The notes under the pieces are model-generated. The model ran no database searches and was not told the DNA's origin. It saw only the letters and a list, made by a program, of their open reading frames with translations. DNA of 64,000 nt from NCBI GenBank assembly GCA_963745675.1, contig CAVUYM010000028.1, positions 1 through 64,000 on the forward strand. Reading direction: 5' to 3'. Shown piece by piece: positions 58,207 through 64,000 of the stretch; the first letter of the stretch is position 1; every line of letters starts with the position of its first letter. The DNA is from JAUIIK01 sp963745675. GTDB taxonomy: Bacteria; Chloroflexota; Chloroflexia; Thermomicrobiales; CFX8. Made by a program: the position numbers and the translations under genes.

Positions 58207-58428
58207 TTGGCCAAGAAGGACGTCATTGAAGTTGAGGGAAAAGTGACCGAGCCGCTTCCCAATGCGATGTTTCGCGTTGAGTTGGATAGCGGCCATGAAG
58301 TGCTTGCACACATCTCGGGCAAGCTTCGCATGCATTACATACGCATTTCACCCGGCGACAAGGTCCGCATCGAACTTTCCCCGTACGATCTGACGCGTGG
58401 CCGGATAACCTACAGACTACGAGCCTAA
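58207..58428 (+). CDS. infA: Translation initiation factor IF-1
   Basis: Binds the ribosomal A site during initiation. TTG at 58207 has GGAGG at a good distance and gives 73 residues: LAKKDVIEVEGKVTEPLPNA, MFRVELDSGHEVLAHISGKL, RMHYIRISPGDKVRIELSPY and DLTRGRITYRLR, the complete OB-fold. The upstream in-frame part is not coding. Confidence 0.96.
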   Translation: MAKKDVIEVEGKVTEPLPNAMFRVELDSGHEVLAHISGKLRMHYIRISPGDKVRIELSPYDLTRGRITYRLRA

Positions 58429-58483
58429 CGCGTGGCGTTGGCATCTTGCCATCGCTTCGCATCGAAAGTCGAGGCCCATAGAG

Positions 58484-58597
58484 ATGAAAGTTTCTGCATC
58501 AGTCAAACGCCGCTGCGAGCGGTGCAAGATCATTAAGCGTCACGGCGTTGTGCGCGTAATCTGCGTGAATCCAAAGCACAAACAGCGTCAGGGCTAG
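58484..58597 (+). CDS. rpmJ: 50S ribosomal protein L36
   Basis: The 37-residue product MKVSASVKRRCERCKIIKRH followed by GVVRVICVNPKHKQRQG is complete. Cys 11, Cys 14, Cys 27 and His 32 form the zinc site of the C-plus type. ATG 58484, stop TAG 58595. Too short for routine gene calling but unmistakable, and in its canonical place between infA and rpsM. Confidence 0.97.
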   Translation: MKVSASVKRRCERCKIIKRHGVVRVICVNPKHKQRQG

Positions 58598-58621
58598 TAA
58601 CCAGGCAGAGAAGGGGATCAG

Positions 58622-58996
58622 ATGGCTCGTATTGCCGGTGTTGATATTCCAAGAGACAAAACGGTCAACGTTAGCTTGACCTACATCTACGGCATTGGGG
58701 ATACGACCAGCGCCGCAATCCTCGATCAGGTAAACATCGATCCTGGAACACGCGTGCGCGATCTGACGGACGCCGAGGTCACTCGCTTGCGTGAAGTCAT
58801 CGAGCGCGATCTCATTGTCGAAGGCGACTTGCGGCGTGAAGTCCAGATGAACATCAAGCGATTGATGGATATCGGATGCTATCGCGGTCTTCGACACAGA
58901 CGCGGTATGCCGGTCCATGGGCAGCGGACACGGACCAACGCGCGGACGCGCAGAGGACCCAAGCGAACAGTCAGTCGCCGTCGTAGCGCTGCGTAG
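58622..58996 (+). CDS. rpsM: 30S ribosomal protein S13
   Basis: S13 contacts P-site tRNA. The 124-residue product has ARIAGVDIPRDKTVNVSLTY, IYGIGDTTSAAIL, REVQMNIKRLMDIGCYRGLR and HRRGMPVHGQRTRTNARTRR. ATG at 58622 follows AGAGAAGGGGATCAG. Confidence 0.97.
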   Translation: MARIAGVDIPRDKTVNVSLTYIYGIGDTTSAAILDQVNIDPGTRVRDLTDAEVTRLREVIERDLIVEGDLRREVQMNIKRLMDIGCYRGLRHRRGMPVHGQRTRTNARTRRGPKRTVSRRRSAA

Positions 58997-59085
58997 TTGA
59001 AGTAATGCCAGCCGGAAGCAATGCTTTCGGAAACTGCTGGCAAACGTTGAATCACACTGTGAACCGGGAAAGGTACTAGTCGAGA

Positions 59086-59490
59086 ATGGCAGATCGCAGG
59101 CGGGGCCGTGGGAGAACTCGAGTTCGGAGACGAGATCGAAAGAATATCCCGCGCGGGTTGGCGTTTATTCGTTCGACTTTCAACAACACGATCGTGACCC
59201 TCACCGACCCGGCCGGCAATGCTGTCGCTTGGGCGAGCGCCGGCGCCTCGGGGTTCCGTGGATCTCGCAAGAGCACTCCGTATGCCGCACAAGTAACTGC
59301 GGAGAGCGCAGCCCGCAAAGCCATGGAACACGGAATGCGGGAAGTAGAAGTCATCGTAACCGGCCCTGGGGCTGGTCGCGAAATGGCGATTCGCGCTCTC
59401 GCAGCCAGTGGGATGCAAATTTCCTCCATCGCTGACAGGACGCCAATTCCACATAACGGTTGCCGCCCGCGCAAGCGCCGGCGCAACTAG
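59086..59490 (+). CDS. rpsK: 30S ribosomal protein S11
   Basis: S11 is part of the 30S platform. The 134-residue protein contains FIRSTFNNTIVTLTDPAGNA, WASAGASGFRGSRKSTPYAA, VTGPGAGREMAIRALAASGM and ADRTPIPHNGCRPRKRRR. The strongly basic N-terminus replaces the usual variable leader. ATG at 59086 follows GGGAAAGG. Confidence 0.97.
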   Translation: MADRRRGRGRTRVRRRDRKNIPRGLAFIRSTFNNTIVTLTDPAGNAVAWASAGASGFRGSRKSTPYAAQVTAESAARKAMEHGMREVEVIVTGPGAGREMAIRALAASGMQISSIADRTPIPHNGCRPRKRRRN

Positions 59491-59563
59491 GTTTCAAATT
59501 CGACTGACGCATCAAGTAATTGCAGCACTTTTTAGGTTCAGTGGGGGAGATTTAGGAAAATTC

Positions 59564-60199
59564 ATGGCGAGATATCGAGGACCAAGCGTCCGGCAAAGTA
59601 GGCGAACAGGTGTGCCTCTCGACGAGAAGTCGGAGCGGCATTTTGCGAAGCGCGGTGGTGGTCGACAAAACCGCTTAAACCCGCCCGGTATGCATGGCGA
59701 ACGTCGTCAACGACGACCATCAGAGCATGGCTTGCAGTTGCGCGAGAAGCAGAAGGTACGCTGGCTATACGGTGTGCTCGAGAAGCAATTTCGGCGTCAC
59801 TTTGATGCAGCTGCGCGGATGGATGGCGTCACGGGTGAAAATCTGCTGAGAGTTCTCGAAACGCGCCTTGACAACACCGTTTATCGCATCGGATTCGGTG
59901 CCACGCGGAGACAGGCACGCCAGCTCGTGAACCATGGACACATCATGGTCAATGGACGCCGAACGGATATTCCTTCGGCGATGGTCAAGCCGGGCGACAT
60001 CATCTCCGTGCGACCGCAAAGTATTGAAAAAGAGTATTTCAAGGTTCTCGCTGAGGAAATAGGTCATCGCAACGTCCCGGACTGGATTACTCGAAACGAT
60101 GAGACCTTCAGCGCGACTATTCTCCATGCGCCATCTCGAGATGAAATGGTGCTTCCGTCAATCAATGAGCAACTTGTCGTTGAGTTTTACAGCAAGTAG
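59564..60199 (+). CDS. rpsD: 30S ribosomal protein S4
   Basis: S4 is a primary 16S-binding protein. The 211-residue product begins MARYRGPSVRQSRRTGVPLD; its N-terminal domain lacks the zinc Cys residues of C-plus S4 forms. LREKQKVRWLYGVLEKQFRR, RLDNTVYRIGFGATRRQARQ and LVNHGHIMVNGRRTDIPSAM (the S4 RNA-binding domain) follow. ATG at 59564 is the conserved start; the in-frame upstream extension is not coding. Confidence 0.96.
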   Translation: MARYRGPSVRQSRRTGVPLDEKSERHFAKRGGGRQNRLNPPGMHGERRQRRPSEHGLQLREKQKVRWLYGVLEKQFRRHFDAAARMDGVTGENLLRVLETRLDNTVYRIGFGATRRQARQLVNHGHIMVNGRRTDIPSAMVKPGDIISVRPQSIEKEYFKVLAEEIGHRNVPDWITRNDETFSATILHAPSRDEMVLPSINEQLVVEFYSK

Positions 60200-60286
60200 C
60201 CCAATTGAATCGTTCACATAGCGGCGGAACGGCTCGCATTTCACGCCGTCACGTCGCAATCTTGTCGCCAGGGGAGGGCATTCCCA

Positions 60287-61252
60287 TTGCAGGAACTTAC
60301 GCAACCGTCCGTTAACTTAACGCTCGAAGGACACAACTACGGGCGATTCACGATCGAACCGCTGGAGCGAGGCTATGGCCTGACGCTCGGACATGCGCTT
60401 CGCCGAATTCTCCTCCGCTCGCTTCCTGGCTCGGCAATCGTCCGAACCCGAATTGCCAATGTCTGGCATGAGTTCTCGACGATTGAAGGCGTACGAGAAG
60501 ACGTCACAGAGATCGTGCTCAATCTGAAACGTGTTCGCATTCAATCAACCGGCTCGCTCAAAGAGCATCGGGCTCATCTTTACAGCAAGGGCTCGGGTCA
60601 GGTGACGGCTGGGCATATCGAATGGCCTGCGGAACTGGAAGTCGTGAACCCGGATCTCCTGATCGCAACTCTGGACGGCGATGACGCTGAGATCGAGCTC
60701 GATATTATCGTTCAGTCTGGACGAGGATATATGCCTGCAGAATCGCAGGACGTATTCGCGATCGGAGAAATACCGATCGACGCAATCTTCACACCGATAG
60801 AGAAAGTCAACTACGTCGTAGAACAGACCCGCGTTGGTGGACAGACCGACTACGACCGTTTGATCCTTGAGATTCAGACGGATGGGACGATTGAGGCCGC
60901 GGACGCGCTTTCTGAAGCGGCCCGGATTCTTGTCGAGCATGCCCAGATGATCGCTGGCTTCACTACCGAACCGGTAGAGGAAGATGAAGTAGATAGCCTC
61001 ATTCCGACCGAGGTCGAGACAAAGCCGCTTGCCGATCTCGGGCTTTCGCCGCGCGTGCTGAACGCGCTACGGAGCCGTCAGATCGAGCAGGTCGGTCAGG
61101 TTCTCCTAATGGACGAAGATCAGTTACTCGCAATTCGCAACTTCGGACCGCAGTCACTCAAAGAGCTAATGGATTCGCTGATCGAACATGGTTATGACAT
61201 TCCATCGCCATTGATGGGTATGGGCGAGCTGGCTGAGGAAACCGTAAGCTAA
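60287..61252 (+). CDS. rpoA: RNA polymerase alpha subunit
   Basis: Assembles beta and beta' and contacts activators and UP elements. The 321-residue product has RFTIEPLERGYGLTLGHALR, RILLRSLPGSAIV, the domain 2 region, and an acidic linker EEDEVDSLIPTEVE, then the C-terminal HhH domain LSPRVLNALRSRQIEQVGQV and LAIRNFGPQSLKELMDSL. TTG at 60287 has AGGGGAGGG upstream. The frame is intact. Confidence 0.96.
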   Translation: MQELTQPSVNLTLEGHNYGRFTIEPLERGYGLTLGHALRRILLRSLPGSAIVRTRIANVWHEFSTIEGVREDVTEIVLNLKRVRIQSTGSLKEHRAHLYSKGSGQVTAGHIEWPAELEVVNPDLLIATLDGDDAEIELDIIVQSGRGYMPAESQDVFAIGEIPIDAIFTPIEKVNYVVEQTRVGGQTDYDRLILEIQTDGTIEAADALSEAARILVEHAQMIAGFTTEPVEEDEVDSLIPTEVETKPLADLGLSPRVLNALRSRQIEQVGQVLLMDEDQLLAIRNFGPQSLKELMDSLIEHGYDIPSPLMGMGELAEETVS

Positions 61253-61290
61253 TTCGAGATAACGGGCGCTGTAGAAACAGGGAGTGCAGG

Positions 61291-61644
61291 ATGAGACACA
61301 GAAAATCAGGCCGCAAGTTCGGCCGCAATACAAACCAGCGCAAAGCGCTGTTTCGTGGACTGGCCTCGTCACTGATTCTCAATGAACGCATCACGACGAC
61401 TGAGGCAAAAGCCAAGAATATCCGCCCAATTGTCGAGAAGCTAGTGACCATGTCACGTGAAGATACCGAACACCATCGTCGCCTGGTGCGCTCTCGCGTC
61501 GGTAGTGATGCGGCAACCCGCAAGCTATTCGAGGTCATCGGGCCGCGCTTCGAAGATCAGAGTGGTGGCTATACCCGCATTTACAAGATCGGGCGGCGAC
61601 ACGGTGATGCGGCTCCAATGGCGCTCATCGAATTCGTCGAATAG
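61291..61644 (+). CDS. rplQ: 50S ribosomal protein L17
   Basis: The 117-residue product MRHRKSGRKFGRNTNQRKAL, with SLILNERITTTEAKAKNIRP and GGYTRIYKIGRRHGDAAPMA, is typical in length and sequence. It closes the alpha operon and is followed 21 bases later by truA. Confidence 0.97.
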   Translation: MRHRKSGRKFGRNTNQRKALFRGLASSLILNERITTTEAKAKNIRPIVEKLVTMSREDTEHHRRLVRSRVGSDAATRKLFEVIGPRFEDQSGGYTRIYKIGRRHGDAAPMALIEFVE

Positions 61645-61665
61645 CCTTCCAGTCAAATAGATCTG

Positions 61666-62469
61666 GTGCGCGTCAAGTTCGTCATTTCTTACGATGGTCG
61701 CGCCTTTCGTGGATCCCAGATCCAACCACATGTGCGCACAGTGCAAGAAGCGCTTGAGGAAGGCTTGCAGAAGATTCGAGCCTACGCAGGCCGAACGACG
61801 TTTGCCGGTAGAACCGACGCCGGCGTTCACGCTGTTGGCCAGGTAGTTTCATGCGATATCAACTGGGATCGGGAACTTCGTCGACTCTCTCACTCGCTCA
61901 ACAGCGTTATGCCTAACGACCTCCGAGTAATCTCTTGTGATGAAGCTGCGCCGGGATTCAGTGCACGATTCGACGCCGTTTCTCGAGAGTATCGTTATCG
62001 AATCGTCGAAGCGATAGGTCTCAGCCCGCTGCATTCAGGATACATATGGGCGTACCCCGATCCGGTTGATCCTGAACTTGCAACACTTGCGGCCCGTCGC
62101 ATGGTGGGTCGTCGGAACTTCGGAAGTTTCGCCAGCGCAGGCGTGAGCAGGAGCTTTGATGCTGAGGATCTCGAACGAAACGTCGTCATGTGCGATTGGA
62201 GAACAATTGGAACGGCTATGTTCCCTACCCCAGAGAACCGACCAGTCCAAGAGCTTCGAATTCGTGCCGACGGGTTTCTTCCGCAGATGGTTCGTAACAT
62301 AATGAGTGCGATCGTTGAGGTGGCAAGTGGCAATAAGCCTCAGGAATGGATAGAATACTTGCTTGTGTCCGGCGATAGGCGCTTGCTCGGCCCTCCGGCA
62401 CCTCCGCATGGTCTGGTTTTATGGGATGTGGAGTATGACGGGAATCTGGATATTCAGTTGGGGAATTAG
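61666..62469 (+). CDS. truA: tRNA pseudouridine(38-40) synthase
   Basis: Isomerises uridines 38-40 in the anticodon arm. FAGRTDAGVHAVGQV contains the catalytic Asp 51; SYDGRAFRGSQIQPHVRTVQ, RFDAVSREYRYRIVEA and FLPQMVRNIMSAIVEVASG are other conserved parts. Position 17 is Ser where Trp is common (GSQ instead of GWQ). GTG at 61666 gives 267 residues. The position between rplQ and rplM is common in bacteria. Confidence 0.95.
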   Translation: MRVKFVISYDGRAFRGSQIQPHVRTVQEALEEGLQKIRAYAGRTTFAGRTDAGVHAVGQVVSCDINWDRELRRLSHSLNSVMPNDLRVISCDEAAPGFSARFDAVSREYRYRIVEAIGLSPLHSGYIWAYPDPVDPELATLAARRMVGRRNFGSFASAGVSRSFDAEDLERNVVMCDWRTIGTAMFPTPENRPVQELRIRADGFLPQMVRNIMSAIVEVASGNKPQEWIEYLLVSGDRRLLGPPAPPHGLVLWDVEYDGNLDIQLGN

Positions 62470-62488
62470 GGCTGAGACTGGGAATGCA

Positions 62489-62926
62489 ATGGCTGTAAAG
62501 ACATACACACCAAGAGAATCCGAGATTGAGCGCAAATGGTTCGTGGTCGATGCAGAGGATGTGATCCTCGGTCGCCTTTCGACTCAGATCGCTTCGATAC
62601 TACGTGGCAAGCACAAGCCGCAATTCACACCAAATCTCGATGCCGGAGATTTCGTCATCGTCGTGAATGCGGAAAAAGTGCGGGTCAGTGGTGCAAAAGA
62701 CCAGCAGAAGACATACTACCGCCACAGCCGCTATCCAGGTGGTTTGCGCTCGATGACGTTCAACGAGATGATCGAGCGGCATCCGGAGCGGGTAATTCAA
62801 ACGGCGGTGCGAGGCATGATCCCGAAGAACGCGCTTGGCAAACGCGTGCTGCGTAAGCTCAGGGTCTATACTGGCCCCGATCATCCACACAGCGGTCAGC
62901 AGCCGGTCAAGCTTGAAATTACATAA
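62489..62926 (+). CDS. rplM: 50S ribosomal protein L13
   Basis: An early 50S assembly protein. The 145-residue product reads MAVKTYTPRESEIERKWFVV, DAEDVILGRLSTQIASILRG, FVIVVNAEKVRVSGAKDQQK and YYRHSRYPGGLRSMTFNEMI with RGMIPKNALGKRVLRKLRVY. ATG at 62489 starts the conserved part. rpsI follows 30 bases downstream. Confidence 0.97.
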   Translation: MAVKTYTPRESEIERKWFVVDAEDVILGRLSTQIASILRGKHKPQFTPNLDAGDFVIVVNAEKVRVSGAKDQQKTYYRHSRYPGGLRSMTFNEMIERHPERVIQTAVRGMIPKNALGKRVLRKLRVYTGPDHPHSGQQPVKLEIT

Positions 62927-62956
62927 GATGCGGGGCGATGAGATGGGGAGCCGACG

Positions 62957-63358
62957 TTGAGTCAGAGCACACGATATTTCTATGCAAATGGACGCCGCAA
63001 GTCGGCGGTCGCGCGAGTCAGGCTGTATCCCGGAGGCGGCGAGATTACCGTCAACGGTAAGCCTGCAACAGATTATTTCGGTGGACGCATTCAATTGCAA
63101 TCGATGATTGCTCAACCGTTGCGATTGACCAACACGCTCGATCAATTCAATGTCATCGTCAATGTCAAGGGTGGCGGAGTCAGCGGTCAGGCCAGTGCTG
63201 TCCGGCATGGCATCGCCAGGGCCTTGACCGTTGCAAACGGAGATTTGCGCTCGCCGCTGAAGCGTGCCGGAATGCTGACGCGAGACGCGCGAGTTAAGGA
63301 ACGCAAGAAGCCGGGTCTCAAGCGAGCCCGAAAGGCGCCTCAGTACACGAAGCGCTAG
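62957..63358 (+). CDS. rpsI: 30S ribosomal protein S9
   Basis: S9's C-terminal tail reaches P-site tRNA. The 133-residue product has RYFYANGRRKSAVARVRLYP, GGEITVNGKPATDYFGG, GGGVSGQASAVRHGIARALT and the conserved end KKPGLKRARKAPQYTKR. TTG at 62957 follows GATGGGGAGCCGACG. Last gene of the long ribosomal run. Confidence 0.97.
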   Translation: MSQSTRYFYANGRRKSAVARVRLYPGGGEITVNGKPATDYFGGRIQLQSMIAQPLRLTNTLDQFNVIVNVKGGGVSGQASAVRHGIARALTVANGDLRSPLKRAGMLTRDARVKERKKPGLKRARKAPQYTKR

Positions 63359-63411
63359 CACTACTTACCCAGCGCCTGGATTCTTCGGCAATCAATCTGA
63401 GAATTTGAAGC

Positions 63412-63450
63412 AAACAAGGACGACTCATTGAGTCGTCCTTGTTTATTTTG
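63412..63450. terminator. Strong terminator after rpsI
   Basis: AAACAAGGACGACT (63412-63425) pairs perfectly with AGTCGTCCTTGTTT (63431-63444) around CATTG, and ATTTTG follows. The stem's own A/T-rich base supplies a U-run in both directions, so it can serve both rpsI and the converging PLP-enzyme gene. Confidence 0.9.
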
Positions 63451-63493
63451 TCCTGATGCAACGGGACGCGCGGTGTGGGGATAAAGGGCAGTC

Positions 63494-64000
63494 CTAACCG
63501 AGGGCGCTATCGAGATCGGCGATCAGATCGTTCGTCGATTCTATTCCAACGGAGAGCCTGATGAGCCCCGGGTGTTGTGCCCAGGGTGATCCTGGAATCT
63601 CAGCCATGAGTTCCGGTTCCGTTTCCAGCCAGGCGGTCGGCGGAAATATCAGTGATTCCACTCCGCCAAGACTCGTCGCCAGCTTGAAAATGGATGTGCT
63701 CTCGGACACCACTCTTGCGCCTGTTGAGCCTTCCTTTACTTCGAACGACACCATGCCGCTGAATCCACCGGTCATCTGCTCGCGCGCGAGTTCGTGAGCT
63801 GGATGACTCGCCAGACCGGGATAAAGAACTCGAAGCACGCGTGGATCGGCTTCCAACCATTCCGCGATGGCCTGGGCATTCGCCATATGCTGACGCATAC
63901 GCACCCCGAGCGTTCGAATTCCTCGCATCAGGAGCCAGCAATCAAATGGGCTTGGAACCGCGCCAAGATAATACTGGCGGTCGGCGATCTGAGCTGCAGT
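63494..64000 (-). CDS. PLP-dependent transsulfuration enzyme, C-terminal part
   Basis: The frame enters from the right edge as QIADRQYYLGAVPSPFDCW and continues LLMRGIRTLGVRMRQHMANA, FSGMVSFEVKEGSTGARVV, FKLATSLGGVESLIFPPTAW and PGLIRLSVGIESTNDLIADL. These belong to the C-terminal domain of the cystathionine gamma-synthase/gamma-lyase family, with the substrate-carboxylate Arg in LIRLSVGIE. The Schiff-base Lys lies outside the window, so the exact member (gamma-synthase, beta- or gamma-lyase, or sulfhydrylase) cannot be told. TAA at 63494. Confidence 0.9.
   Translation of the reverse strand, partial: TAAQIADRQYYLGAVPSPFDCWLLMRGIRTLGVRMRQHMANAQAIAEWLEADPRVLRVLYPGLASHPAHELAREQMTGGFSGMVSFEVKEGSTGARVVSESTSIFKLATSLGGVESLIFPPTAWLETEPELMAEIPGSPWAQHPGLIRLSVGIESTNDLIADLDSALG

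Overview
The window reads as two unlike pieces of DNA joined near position 6400. The left piece (1-6400) is visibly GC-richer and holds sugar/sugar-acid catabolic genes: an SMP-30 lactonase, three short-chain dehydrogenases, a DUF4432 aldose-epimerase-like protein, a sugar phosphate isomerase and a zinc alcohol dehydrogenase. The right piece (6400-64000) has moderate GC and looks like the chromosome of a Chloroflexota bacterium, probably of Thermomicrobia type. That placement is an inference from gene content, the long coiled-coil insertion in RpoC and general protein style; no rRNA is present to settle it. At the joint a proton-pumping pyrophosphatase loses its C-terminus and the alcohol dehydrogenase loses its N-terminus, so a chimeric assembly is the simplest reading. 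Many genes, including essential single-copy ones (rpoB, rpoC, rpsG, rpmD, metK, ahcY, aroB), carry single-base frameshifts. I treat these mostly as sequence errors and report whole-gene spans.

Layout. 6.4-11.3 kb: hppA, a PHP phosphoesterase and a DprE1/DprE2 pair (decaprenylphosphoryl-ribose epimerisation) on the minus strand. 11.3-11.7 kb: a minus-strand tRNA operon (Leu-Val-Phe) with a strong promoter and a terminator. 11.8-20.4 kb: a plus-strand housekeeping run of mdh, moeA, a fused aroK-aroB, a PfkB (adenosine-type) kinase, ahcY, metK and an NAD-dependent sugar epimerase/dehydratase. The kinase, ahcY and metK together cover the S-adenosylmethionine cycle. 20.4-32.8 kb: a mixed region with a tandem SWIM-like zinc protein, mobA, a DUF3524 (queuosine-tRNA mannosyltransferase type) glycosyltransferase, a SAM hydrolase, a TPR protein with an Asp-rich tail, miaB, an unrecognised protein with two Cys-rich modules, a RodZ-like protein, a lipid kinase and threonine aldolase.

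32.8-63.4 kb: one long plus-strand information-processing locus. A promoter and a terminator-like leader hairpin precede rpoB-rpoC. A second promoter precedes rpsL-rpsG-fusA-tuf, followed by the S10, spc and alpha operon genes in canonical order (rpsJ to rplQ, with secY-adk-map-infA-rpmJ inside), then truA-rplM-rpsI and a strong terminator. The window ends inside a minus-strand PLP transsulfuration enzyme. The most notable items are the 6.4-kb joint, an in-frame amber codon in tuf, a DprE1 with Ala where the benzothiazinone-target Cys is expected, a bacterial DUF3524 enzyme, the RpoC coiled-coil insertion, the two-module Cys protein and a nested hairpin upstream of the PHP gene.
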